Positions 36,504 through 45,151 of a DNA stretch of 64,000 nucleotides are shown here, in pieces. The stretch is from an uncultured Flaviramulus sp. (GTDB lineage Bacteria; Bacteroidota; Bacteroidia; Flavobacteriales; Flavobacteriaceae), in the NCBI GenBank assembly GCA_947495125.1, contig CANLXL010000004.1, positions 148,322 to 212,321 of the forward strand. Reading direction: 5' to 3'. Below the pieces are notes generated by a model. The model ran no database searches. It had not been told where the DNA came from and saw only the letters and a list, made by a program, of their open reading frames with translations. The position numbers and the translations under genes are program-made. The stretch's first letter is position 1, and each line of letters begins with the position of its first letter.

Positions 36504-39478
36504 CAGGCAGGTATTGTTTTAGGATGAGGATCAGCATAACGAGGATCTTCAATAATAGCAAGTTTGTACATCGATATCACTTCGATATTGATACAATCAA
36601 ATTCTTCCAAAACTTTTCCGATAATACGGTAAACACCTTTGCCTCTAAAAGGGAATTTTGCTGCTATAGGAGGGAAGTGTACCGTGTCTATAAAATCACC
36701 ATCCTGATCTAAAAACGTTCCGAAATGCATGGTTTTCCCATTGGAGGTAGACGTGTTCTTCGTGGTGATTAAATAGCCTTGTATATTAACAATCGTATTT
36801 TTACGAGTTATCAAATCTCTAGCTCTCAATGCATTTTTTTTTGGTTTAGAAAGAAACTCAAAAGGGTTGCATAGAGGAAATCCCAACAGTTCAAATTCAT
36901 CAAAAGCATTTTCTAGATCTGTACTTTTTAGTTCGGGTGTTTCATAGTTGATCCGTTCTGTTTTAAATAAAGTAACAACATGTTCCTGTATGGAGATTTT
37001 ACTAATTTTTAAATGGGCCTCCCAAAGCAATTTACGCTTGTTAATACCTGTAAATCTAAACGCATTGATCTTTATTAGAATTGAGATCTGTTCTACGCTT
37101 ATAAGTACGCGATCAATGAAATCTTCAAGACTCCTAAAATGACCGTGTCGTGAGCGTTCTAAGAGCATACGCTTAATAGTATTCGATTCCAAAGCACGTA
37201 AAAAATCAAGGCCCAAATAAATGGTGGTTTGGTCAATTATAGTAAGATGACTACTTCGGTTAATGCACGGTGCCTCAATAGTTGCTCCGTGCATTCGTGC
37301 TTCGTGCACATAAAGTTCAGGTCTGTAAAACCCGCCACCATTGTTTAGTGTGGCCACCATATATTCTAAAGGAAAGTACGCTTTTAAAAACAAGCTTTGA
37401 TAGCTTTCTACAGCATAAGATGCCGAATGCCCTTTGGCAAAAGCATAACCGGCAAAGCTCTCTATTTGCCTCCAGATATCTTTGACCAGATCATCAGCTT
37501 TTCCGTCAGCTTTACAATTATCAAAAAACTGCTGTTTGACTTTTAAAAACTCTTCACGCGATCTAAATTTACCCGACATACCACGCCTTAGCATATCTGC
37601 CTCTCCAAGAGTTAACCCACCGAAATAATGAGCTACCTTGATGACATCTTCCTGATATACCATAACACCATAGGTGTCGGGCATAATATCTTGCAGTATG
37701 GGATGCGCATCATTTCTACGTTCCGGATTTCGGTAGCGCAATATGTATTCGCGCATCATACCGGATTTTGCAACGCCCGGGCGTATTACAGAGCTAGCTG
37801 CTACTAAGCCTAGGTAATTATCTACTTGTAATTTTTTTAGTAACATTCGCATGGCGGGAGATTCTACATAAAAGCATCCAATGGCTTTAGCATGTCTTAA
37901 AAGGTCTTTGATAAGTGGATCTTCTTTAAAGCGTTTAATGTCGTGTATATCTATTGGCGGGATATTGGGGTGATTGTATTTAACGATCTCTACAGTGTCT
38001 TTAATTTTTCCTAAGCCACGCTGACTCAAAATATCAAATTTATAGAGCCCAATATCTTCGGCAACGACCATATCTATTTGAGTCGTCGCAAAGCCTTTGG
38101 GAGGCATAAACGTAGCACAGTAGTAATGTATTGGCTTTTCTGAAATCAATATCCCGCTTGCATGTATCCCCAAATAATTAGGAAAACCATGTATATATTG
38201 GCTATATCTAATAACAAGCTGTGAGAGTTTGTCCAATTTATGAATTTGGTATTTGCCTCTTGTTAATACATCCATTTCAGATTTTGGTAAACCGAATACT
38301 TTTCCCAATTCGCGAATAGAAGCCTTGAATTTAAAGGTGTTATAAACCGTAATTAGTGCCGTATGTTTAAAGCGTTTAAAAATAAATTCAGTAATATCAT
38401 CCCGATCATTCCATGAAAAATCAATATCAAAATCAGGCGGATTTTTGCGATATAGGTTTATAAAGCGTTCAAAATATAGATCCAATTCCACAGGGTCAAC
38501 ATCAGTTATTCTTAACAAGTAAGCAATGATACTATTGGCTCCACTACCACGCCCTACGTAAAAATATCCCTTGCTACGCGCATATTTTAAAATCTTCCAG
38601 TTAATTAAAAAATACGATACAAACCCTTTTTCCTTTATAATGTGTAACTCCTTTTTAATACGACTGTATATGACTTTGTCAGGGCTTTTATAGCGATAAT
38701 CTAATCCTTGATACGCCAGTTTTTCCAGCAGGCGATAATCTAGTGCTTCATTAGCCGTATAGGCGTTTTGATTATTTGGTATGTCCTGTGAAAAGTCAAA
38801 ATCGATATCACAGACATTCAGGATGTATTCAGTATTATTTATCAATTCCGGATAGTCAGCATACAATGACCTTAAAATGCCTGGAGGAATCATAAGATCT
38901 GTTTCTAAGCCCTCTTCAGCTTTAGACAGTTTGCTCAACAGTGTATTATTAGCTATGGCTCGTAACAAACGATGGGTATTAAACCCTTTTTTATCTTTAA
39001 AAGAAACAGCTTGTAAAATCACCAAACGATCACGCCTGGTATTCCATTTTGTGAATTTGATTTTGTTTAAATCTTGTGGCCTAATCCCAATATAACTATG
39101 AGCACTTAGCGTATAGTTATTTCCATGTTTATAGGGATAAATAACAAAAGTATCTTCTAATTCAGGAGCTACATCGGGTATAATAATAGTGCTATCATGT
39201 AAAAAAGTAGAGAGGTAACCATTAATATTTTGAAACCCGTTGTTGTTCTTTGCAATTAAAATAAACTGTTGTTTAGCTCCAATTCTAAAATCGACACCAA
39301 GTATAGGTTTGATGTCATATTTTTTAGATAAGCGCACCATATCTAAACAGGCAGACGTATTGTTAATATCTGTTAGTGTTAGTGTTTTAATATCGTTTTC
39401 AGCAGCTATAGTCAGCAATTCTTCCGGTTTCATGGTGCCATAGCGCAAACTATAATATGTATGACAGTTTAAGTACAA
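36503..39478 (-). CDS. DNA polymerase III alpha subunit homologue, DnaE2-like, with degenerate PHP domain
   Basis: A 991-residue C-family polymerase, shorter than replicative DnaE (about 1160) and lacking the tau-binding C-terminal end. Polymerase Asp351 and Asp353 (PDFDID) and Asp482 (KFDIL) are intact, as is the GRGSGANS motif (309-316). In the PHP domain the first metal His is replaced (LNCHTYYS, Asn4) and TDHGN reads TDINN, so PHP nuclease activity should be lost. An HhH and an OB-like domain finish the protein. The start is TTG 39478, supported by a GAGGG ribosome site at about 39486-39490. It is probably a damage-tolerant polymerase, not the replicase. Confidence 0.9.
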   Translation of the reverse strand: MYLNCHTYYSLRYGTMKPEELLTIAAENDIKTLTLTDINNTSACLDMVRLSKKYDIKPILGVDFRIGAKQQFILIAKNNNGFQNINGYLSTFLHDSTIIIPDVAPELEDTFVIYPYKHGNNYTLSAHSYIGIRPQDLNKIKFTKWNTRRDRLVILQAVSFKDKKGFNTHRLLRAIANNTLLSKLSKAEEGLETDLMIPPGILRSLYADYPELINNTEYILNVCDIDFDFSQDIPNNQNAYTANEALDYRLLEKLAYQGLDYRYKSPDKVIYSRIKKELHIIKEKGFVSYFLINWKILKYARSKGYFYVGRGSGANSIIAYLLRITDVDPVELDLYFERFINLYRKNPPDFDIDFSWNDRDDITEFIFKRFKHTALITVYNTFKFKASIRELGKVFGLPKSEMDVLTRGKYQIHKLDKLSQLVIRYSQYIHGFPNYLGIHASGILISEKPIHYYCATFMPPKGFATTQIDMVVAEDIGLYKFDILSQRGLGKIKDTVEIVKYNHPNIPPIDIHDIKRFKEDPLIKDLLRHAKAIGCFYVESPAMRMLLKKLQVDNYLGLVAASSVIRPGVAKSGMMREYILRYRNPERRNDAHPILQDIMPDTYGVMVYQEDVIKVAHYFGGLTLGEADMLRRGMSGKFRSREEFLKVKQQFFDNCKADGKADDLVKDIWRQIESFAGYAFAKGHSASYAVESYQSLFLKAYFPLEYMVATLNNGGGFYRPELYVHEARMHGATIEAPCINRSSHLTIIDQTTIYLGLDFLRALESNTIKRMLLERSRHGHFRSLEDFIDRVLISVEQISILIKINAFRFTGINKRKLLWEAHLKISKISIQEHVVTLFKTERINYETPELKSTDLENAFDEFELLGFPLCNPFEFLSKPKKNALRARDLITRKNTIVNIQGYLITTKNTSTSNGKTMHFGTFLDQDGDFIDTVHFPPIAAKFPFRGKGVYRIIGKVLEEFDCINIEVISMYKLAIIEDPRYADPHPKTIPA

Positions 39479-39489
39479 AATGTTCCCTC

Positions 39490-39501
39490 GTAAATTTTTA
39501 C
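39490..39501. promoter_or_regulatory. 12-bp palindrome in the divergent region
   Basis: GTAAA-TT-TTTAC is a perfect inverted repeat just downstream of the minus-strand -7 box, in the leader of the dnaE-type gene. Its sequence is not like the GTTTCA operators, so it may be chance in AT-rich DNA or a third weak site. Confidence 0.35.
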
Positions 39502-39508
39502 AAATTTA
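39501..39508 (-). promoter_or_regulatory. -7 box of the dnaE-dinB promoter
   Basis: On the minus strand this reads TAAATTTG, an exact match to the Bacteroidota -7 consensus TAnnTTTG. It predicts a transcript start near 39495 and a leader of about 17 nt that holds the GAGGG ribosome site. No good -33 TTTG lies at the normal distance. The operator palindrome abuts it. Confidence 0.6.
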
Positions 39509-39523
39509 GTTTCATTTTGAAAC
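39509..39523. promoter_or_regulatory. Operator 1: perfect palindrome GTTTCA-N3-TGAAAC
   Basis: A 15-bp perfect inverted repeat in the 70-bp region between the dnaE-type gene and the S24 regulator gene. It touches the minus-strand -7 box and lies between the two divergent promoters. A dimeric XRE-type regulator encoded next door is the obvious candidate to bind it (inference). Confidence 0.7.
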
Positions 39524-39530
39524 AATTATT

Positions 39531-39545
39531 GTGTAAATTTGAAAC
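39531..39545. promoter_or_regulatory. Operator 2: degenerate copy of operator 1, 22 bp away
   Basis: GTGTAA-ATT-TGAAAC matches operator 1 in its whole right half and in four of six left-half positions. The offset is exactly 22 bp, two helical turns, so two dimers would sit on the same DNA face. It covers the plus-strand -7 box at 39534-39541. Confidence 0.62.
39534..39541 (+). promoter_or_regulatory. -7 box of the S24 regulator promoter
   Basis: TAAATTTG fits TAnnTTTG exactly. With the usual spacing the transcript would start around 39547, only one or two bases before ATG 39549, so the regulator mRNA may be leaderless. The box lies inside operator 2, which fits negative autoregulation. Confidence 0.6.
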
Positions 39546-39548
39546 ATT

Positions 39549-40325
39549 ATGAATTATTTTGCATCAAACATCAGATATATAAGAGAGCAAAGAGCATTTT
39601 CACAAGAGTACTTTGCTGAAGAATTAAAGTGGACCAGAGCTATAGTTGCTTCTCTTGAATCGGGAAGAAACGAGCCATCAATAAGTAAGCTTTTAGAACT
39701 ATCAGAATACACAAAAATACCGATTGATACATTGATAAAAGTAGATTTAAGAAAAACAAAAGATTTATCTTTTATAGATATTGGTAATAAGCGTGTGCTA
39801 TTCCCAATTTCGGTGAATGAAGATAATGAAGACCTTATCGAGATCATTCCTACGCAAGCTTCAGCAGGCTATTTACAAGGCTATGCAGATCCGGAGTACA
39901 TTGAACAACTACAAAAAATAAAACTACCGTTTTTGCCCACAGGAACACATCGAGCTTTCCCCATAAAAGGGGATTCCATGTTGCCGGTAAAAGACGGATC
40001 TTTTGTAGTTGCTAAATACGTCGAAGACATCCGGGATATCAAAGATGGCAGAACCTATATTGTGCTTACTAAGGACGACGGACTAGTATACAAACGTGTG
40101 TATAATAGAATTAAAGAGCATCATAGTTTACTGTTGTATTCTGATAATAAAGCCTACCAACCTTACGATGTAAACATTGAAAATATCTTAGAGCTTTGGG
40201 AGTTTACCTGCTGTATTAATACCCAAGAATATGATAAAGAAGAGTTGAAATTAAGTAGCATAGTCAATATGTTTCAAGAATTAAAAGTAGAGTTGAAAGC
40301 CATTGATAAATCAAGCATTATATAG
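39549..40325 (+). CDS. LexA-like XRE/S24 self-cleaving transcriptional regulator
   Basis: A 258-residue protein with an N-terminal XRE helix-turn-helix (about residues 7-60) and a C-terminal S24 peptidase domain. The autolysis parts are all visible: the Ala106-Gly107 bond in QASAGYL, Ser143 in GDSM and Lys182 in YKRV. By analogy with LexA and phage repressors it should cut itself when RecA filaments form. It is divergent from dnaE-dinB and overlaps the exonuclease gene by 1 bp. A phage repressor is unlikely because no phage genes are nearby. I infer that it represses both arms of this locus. Confidence 0.9.
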   Translation: MNYFASNIRYIREQRAFSQEYFAEELKWTRAIVASLESGRNEPSISKLLELSEYTKIPIDTLIKVDLRKTKDLSFIDIGNKRVLFPISVNEDNEDLIEIIPTQASAGYLQGYADPEYIEQLQKIKLPFLPTGTHRAFPIKGDSMLPVKDGSFVVAKYVEDIRDIKDGRTYIVLTKDDGLVYKRVYNRIKEHHSLLLYSDNKAYQPYDVNIENILELWEFTCCINTQEYDKEELKLSSIVNMFQELKVELKAIDKSSII

Positions 40326-41686
40326 TGTACGCTATTGTTGACATAGAAACCACAGGTCTTGGTGCTAAAGGCAATAAAATTACCGAAATCTCTATTTTTG
40401 TCCATGATGGTACTAAAGTCATTAAAGAGTTCACCACATTGGTAAATCCCGAAGTACCTATCAGCTATAGTATAACACGGCTTACCGGCATTACAGACGA
40501 TATGGTACGTAATGCACCTAAGTTTTATGAGATTGCCAAAGACGTGATTAAATATACCCAGGATTGTATTTTTGTGGCTCATAGTGTCAACTTCGATTTT
40601 AATGTTATCAAACATGAACTACAGGAATTAGGGTCAGATTATAAGCGCAAAAAACTGTGTACAGTGCGTTTATCACGAAAATTAATGCCCGGGCAAAGAT
40701 CTTATAGTTTGGGAAGTTTATGCACCACATTAGGCATCAAGATCAATGGAAGACACAGGGCTAGAGGGGATGCTGAGGCCACGGTTATTCTTTTTGAAAA
40801 ACTATTAAAACTAGACACTACAGGGGTTTTTAATGTTTTTTTGAATCCGCGTTCGCGCCAAGCCACGTTGCCCCCGTTATTACCAAAGAAAGTTGTAGAC
40901 GAACTTCCTAACGAAACAGGTGTTTATTATTTTAAAGATGCCAATGGTAACGTTATTTATGTAGGGAAGGCATTAGATATTAAGCAACGTGTGCTAAGTC
41001 ACTTATACAGTAAAGCTAATAAGGAGTTAAAACTCTGTAACGATACTGCCAATATTACCTATCAACTTACCGGCAACGAATTTGTGGCCTTATTACAAGA
41101 GTCGGACGACATCAAGCGCTTATATCCAAAATACAATCATGCCCAAAAGCGTAACAGTTTTAGTTATGGTATAGGTGTATATCAAGATAGGCAAGGTGTC
41201 ATGCACGTGATTTACAATAGTCTTAAAGTGCTTAAAAACCCTATCGCCAGGTTTTATAGTAAACGCAATTGTATTGCATTTTTAGAAGCACTTTGTGAGA
41301 AGTACGAATTGTGCCCAAGGTATTGTAACTTACAAAATATTACGGGAGGCTGTTTTCATTACCAAATAAAAAAATGCCGGGGAGTTTGTAGAAATACTGA
41401 AGATGTTCATGCCTATAATGAAAGAGTACAAGAAGCTCTAAAACTATTATTGAATAATGATTCTTATATTATCAAAGAAGCTGGGAGAAAAGACAATGAA
41501 GAGGCTATTGTTTTGATAAAAAATGGAGTATACCAAGGCTTCGGTTATGTTTCAAAAACCACAAAAAGGGAATCGCTTTCGGATGTTGAAAATACGATTG
41601 ATCTTAAACAGGATAATGCTGATATACAACGCATTATAACTACTTATCTAAACAGAAATATGAATACTGTGAGCTACATTAGTTAA
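40325..41686 (+). CDS. DnaQ-type exonuclease fused to UvrC-like GIY-YIG nuclease half
   Basis: A 453-residue two-nuclease protein. Residues 1-165 are a DEDDh exonuclease with D6, E8, D91, H144 and D149. Residues about 195-280 are a GIY-YIG domain (GVYYF, IYVGKA, R222, E252 or E259). Next comes a cysteine cluster C330/C334, C343-x7-C351-x3-C355 that resembles the iron-sulfur motif of UvrC. The UvrB-binding and second nuclease domains of UvrC are absent. It starts at GTG 40325, overlapping the S24 regulator stop (TAGTG). It may make a Cho-like incision and trim ends, or proofread for the DnaE-type polymerase; both are inferences. Confidence 0.9.
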   Translation: MYAIVDIETTGLGAKGNKITEISIFVHDGTKVIKEFTTLVNPEVPISYSITRLTGITDDMVRNAPKFYEIAKDVIKYTQDCIFVAHSVNFDFNVIKHELQELGSDYKRKKLCTVRLSRKLMPGQRSYSLGSLCTTLGIKINGRHRARGDAEATVILFEKLLKLDTTGVFNVFLNPRSRQATLPPLLPKKVVDELPNETGVYYFKDANGNVIYVGKALDIKQRVLSHLYSKANKELKLCNDTANITYQLTGNEFVALLQESDDIKRLYPKYNHAQKRNSFSYGIGVYQDRQGVMHVIYNSLKVLKNPIARFYSKRNCIAFLEALCEKYELCPRYCNLQNITGGCFHYQIKKCRGVCRNTEDVHAYNERVQEALKLLLNNDSYIIKEAGRKDNEEAIVLIKNGVYQGFGYVSKTTKRESLSDVENTIDLKQDNADIQRIITTYLNRNMNTVSYIS

Positions 41687-41749
41687 AAAGCTTTACAAGA
41701 CATGCTGTGGTTTTTTCATTTTTAGATGTTTTGTATTATTGCATTAATT

Positions 41750-42208
41750 ATGAATGATAATTTTAAGAACGAGTTTTTCGGGATAGGGATTCAAAATGGT
41801 AAAACACCGGAAAATTTAGGAGTGCTTTGGAGGTCGGCACAAAACCTGGGTGCCAGCTTTATTTTTACGATAGGAAACAGATATGCAAAGCAAGCATGCG
41901 ATACACATAATGCAGTAAAAGCCATGCCATATTTTCATTATGAAACTTTTGATGATTTTTTTAAAAATATGCCTAAGGGAGCGCGTGTAGTTGGAGTAGA
42001 ATTGACTGATAAGGCTGAGTCTTTAGAAAATTTCCATCATCCCAGACGCTGTGTGTATTTATTAGGAGCCGAAGATCACGGATTATCTAAACAGGCTATT
42101 GAAAAATCTCATTTTCTTGTAAAATTCAAATCCCAATTAAGCTTAAATGTTTCAGTGGCAGGAAGTATCGTAATGTACGATCGAGGGTTAGATAAACCGC
42201 GGGTTTAG
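41750..42208 (+). CDS. TrmH/SpoU family RNA 2'-O-methyltransferase
   Basis: A SPOUT methyltransferase of about 152 residues. I take ATG 41750 (MNDNFKNEFF...) since the preceding eight codons are unlike the family. Motifs are TPENLGVLWRSAQNLGA, LLGAEDHGLS and the knot-forming SLNVSVAGSIVMYD. It should methylate a ribose in tRNA or rRNA with SAM; the target is not clear. It follows the nuclease gene by 63 bp and may be read from the same transcript, but nothing ties it to repair. Confidence 0.88.
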   Translation: MNDNFKNEFFGIGIQNGKTPENLGVLWRSAQNLGASFIFTIGNRYAKQACDTHNAVKAMPYFHYETFDDFFKNMPKGARVVGVELTDKAESLENFHHPRRCVYLLGAEDHGLSKQAIEKSHFLVKFKSQLSLNVSVAGSIVMYDRGLDKPRV

Positions 42209-42351
42209 ATTTTAATATTTCCTTCATTATAGCGATACCATTTTTCAGTTTAATTATTCTTTGTATTTTAATCATTTTAAACCCAAGCGGGCAGTTGTTT
42301 TTAAGATATGATTTGACTTCAGTCCGATAAGCAACTGAAAACGTAACTTAT

Positions 42352-44181
42352 ATGACACTTTCTTTTTGGGATATTGCAATCGTTGTTGCATATATAATTG
42401 GAGTTTTGGCGCTTGGATTCTATCTATCTAAAAAATCTTCAAAAAATTTAGAGTCCTATTTTTTGGGAGGAAACCAATTGCCCTGGTATTATTTAGGGTT
42501 GAGTAATGCTTCCGGAATGTTTGATATTTCGGGAACTATGTGGACTGTAGGCATTCTTTTTGTTTATGGGCTGAAAAGCGCTTGGTTGCCTTGGCTTTGG
42601 CCCGTATGGAATCAGGTTTTTATCTTCGTGTATCTAGCTATTTGGATGCGTAGATCGAATGTAATGACAGGAGCCGAATGGATTACTTTTCGTTTTGGCG
42701 ATGGTAAGGGTGCTAAGCTTTCACATATCATTATTGTTATTTTTGCAGTAATCAGTGTCCTTGGATTTATAGCTTATTTTTTTGAAGGTATTGGTAAATA
42801 TTGTACATCAATTTTACCATGGGATTTGGCTTTTGATATTTTCGGCTACCATGTTTCTTCAGCACGAAGTTATGCGTTATTAGTTTGCGGACTCACTTCC
42901 CTTTATACCGTTAAAGGAGGGATGCACAGTGTAGTAGCGACCGAGGTCATGCAATTTATCATTATGACGATTGCATGCATTGGGGTTGGAATTATTGCCT
43001 ATACCACGGTTGATATTGGCCAAATAGAAGACGTAGTTCCTGGGGGGTGGAAAGACCTTATGTTTGGCTGGGATTTAAATCTTGATTGGAGCAATGCAGC
43101 ATTTCCACAAGTAAACTCCAAAATAGAAAAGGATGGTTTTGATCTTTTCGGATTGTTATTTATACTCATGGTGCTTAAGGGGATTTTTGCTTCAATAGCC
43201 GGTCCGGTTCCTTCCTATGATATGCAACGTATTTTAGCTACACGAAATGTTCCGGAAGCAGCAAAAATGAGCTTTTTAACGATTTGTGTGCTCTATATAC
43301 CACGCTATTTTATGATTGTTGGGTTTACCGTGCTTTCTCTGGTGTATTTGGGGCCTGAGCTCTTAGAAATGGGAGAGCATATCGATTTTGAACAGGTGCT
43401 CCCTCTAGCTATTAATAAGTTTCTCCCCACGGGTCTAAAAGGGTTGATGTTAGCTGGATTTCTGGCTGCCTTTATGGGGACTTTTGCAGCCTTTGTAAAT
43501 GCGGCCCCGGCGTATATTGTAAACGATATCTATAAAAAATATATCAATCCGGGAGCCTCGGATAAACGCCTAGTGAAACTAAGCATTCTTTCGTCATTAG
43601 CCATGGTTTTGGCAGGCATCATTTTTGGACTGAATGCAGGCTCACTCAATACGTTGATTTTATGGCTTAGCTCCGCACTATATGGTGGATATGTGGCGGC
43701 CAATGTGTTAAAATGGGTTTGGTGGCGCTTTAGTGGAAATGGCTATTTTTGGGGAATGTTGTTTGGTTTGATCGCTTCAACTGTTAAATTATTCTTTTTT
43801 CCGGAATACGTCGACATCTTTGTATTTCCCGTAATTTTCTTGTTTTCGTTTTTAGGATGTATTGTGGGTACTTATGTAGAGCCACTTCCTAATAGAAACA
43901 ATATCAAACAATTTTATAAACAGACCAAGCCCTGGGGTTTTTGGGGACCTATAAAAAGAGAAGTTATGGAGGAAGATCCATCATTTATACCCAATATGGA
44001 TTTTAAACGAGATACGTTCAATGTGGTGGTGGGTATTATCTGGCAAATGGCCCAGGTAGTGCTTCCTATTTATTTTATGCTTCGGGAAAATACTGAAATG
44101 GTCATATGGTCAGCGATTTTAATTTTAACCAGTTACTTGCTAAAACGATTCTGGTGGGACAATCTGAAAAATATGGAATAG
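42352..44181 (+). CDS. Sodium:solute symporter (SSS family), probable sugar importer
   Basis: A 609-residue transporter with about fourteen helices. SSS marks are SYFLGGNQLPWYYLGLSN, TSLYTVKGGMHSVV and GLKGLMLAGFLAAFMGT. It resembles the sugar or sialic-acid-type members common in Bacteroidota. It begins a four-gene unit (next start 2 bp after its stop) with a DUF4434 protein, an epimerase and an FAD oxidoreductase, so the cargo is probably a sugar or amino sugar processed by that epimerase. Confidence 0.9.
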   Translation: MTLSFWDIAIVVAYIIGVLALGFYLSKKSSKNLESYFLGGNQLPWYYLGLSNASGMFDISGTMWTVGILFVYGLKSAWLPWLWPVWNQVFIFVYLAIWMRRSNVMTGAEWITFRFGDGKGAKLSHIIIVIFAVISVLGFIAYFFEGIGKYCTSILPWDLAFDIFGYHVSSARSYALLVCGLTSLYTVKGGMHSVVATEVMQFIIMTIACIGVGIIAYTTVDIGQIEDVVPGGWKDLMFGWDLNLDWSNAAFPQVNSKIEKDGFDLFGLLFILMVLKGIFASIAGPVPSYDMQRILATRNVPEAAKMSFLTICVLYIPRYFMIVGFTVLSLVYLGPELLEMGEHIDFEQVLPLAINKFLPTGLKGLMLAGFLAAFMGTFAAFVNAAPAYIVNDIYKKYINPGASDKRLVKLSILSSLAMVLAGIIFGLNAGSLNTLILWLSSALYGGYVAANVLKWVWWRFSGNGYFWGMLFGLIASTVKLFFFPEYVDIFVFPVIFLFSFLGCIVGTYVEPLPNRNNIKQFYKQTKPWGFWGPIKREVMEEDPSFIPNMDFKRDTFNVVVGIIWQMAQVVLPIYFMLRENTEMVIWSAILILTSYLLKRFWWDNLKNME

Positions 44182-44182
44182 C

Positions 44183-45145
44183 ATGAAAAATAATTTAGTG
44201 ATAAGTGCCACCTTTTTGGATGAAATAAGCCATGATATTCCCCATCAAAACTGGGGGAAAGAGGAATGGGATAGAGATTTTAAACATATGAAAAAAATAG
44301 GAATCAATACCGTGGTTCTTATTCGTTGTGGATATCAAAAGTTTATCACGTATCCTTCAGAATACCTTATCAAAACAAAAGATTGTTTTTCTCCTCCTGT
44401 TGATTTAGTTCAACAGTTTTTAGAATTGTCGGATAAATATGATATGGATTTCTATTTCGGAACCTATGACAGTGGGATATATTGGGAAACCGGAGATATG
44501 ATGCAGGAAATAGACCTTAATTTTAAGATCATAGAAGAGGTTTTCGAAATATATGGGGACCATAATAGTTTTAAAGGATGGTACCTGAGTTTGGAATTGA
44601 GTAGAAAAACCAAGGGAGCGATTACAGCTATTGCTGAACTGGGTAAACATTGTAAATCCGTTAGTCATGGGCTTCCGGTTTTGATTTCGCCATGGATAGA
44701 TGGTAAAAAGGCAGTAATGGCTTCTGAAGCTTCTATCTCAAAGACAAATTCTATTTCTTTAGACGAGCATTTTAATGAATGGAATGATATCTTTAAAGGC
44801 ATTCAAGGGGCGGTAGATATTGTGGCATTTCAGGATGGGCATGTAGAGTATGACGAACTTGAAGACTACCTGGTCATTAACAAAAAACTGGCAGATGCCT
44901 ATGGGATGCAATCGTGGACTAATATTGAATCTTTCGATCGGGATATGCCTATTAAATTCTTGCCTATTAAATTTGAAAAATTGTTATTAAAACTTGAGGC
45001 TGCCAAAAGGGCGGGGTGTGAAAAGGCTATTACTTTTGAATTTTCACATTTTATGAGCCCCCAGTCTTCTTACCTGCAAGCACGACATTTGTATAATCGC
45101 TATGTTGAGCATTTCAAAGAGGACCTGTCAAATCTTAAACTATAA
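44183..45145 (+). CDS. DUF4434 domain-containing protein (TIM-barrel-like)
   Basis: A 320-residue protein without a signal peptide. The pattern of strands such as TVVLIRCGYQK, MDFYFGTYDSGIYW and GWYLSLELSRKTKG fits the DUF4434 glycoside-hydrolase-like barrel. Acidic residues at the strand ends (E in YLSLEL, E in NIESFD, E in ITFEFSH) could be catalytic, but no activity is known to me for the family. Its genes flank it within 10 bp on each side, so it shares the sugar substrate of this cluster. Confidence 0.82.
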   Translation: MKNNLVISATFLDEISHDIPHQNWGKEEWDRDFKHMKKIGINTVVLIRCGYQKFITYPSEYLIKTKDCFSPPVDLVQQFLELSDKYDMDFYFGTYDSGIYWETGDMMQEIDLNFKIIEEVFEIYGDHNSFKGWYLSLELSRKTKGAITAIAELGKHCKSVSHGLPVLISPWIDGKKAVMASEASISKTNSISLDEHFNEWNDIFKGIQGAVDIVAFQDGHVEYDELEDYLVINKKLADAYGMQSWTNIESFDRDMPIKFLPIKFEKLLLKLEAAKRAGCEKAITFEFSHFMSPQSSYLQARHLYNRYVEHFKEDLSNLKL

Positions 45146-45151
45146 TTTATT

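Noticed and set aside
35286-41686. Prophage or defence island
   Set aside because: The S24 regulator alone suggested a phage repressor, but no integrase, structural or lysis gene and no typical defence effector lies nearby; the partners are repair enzymes.
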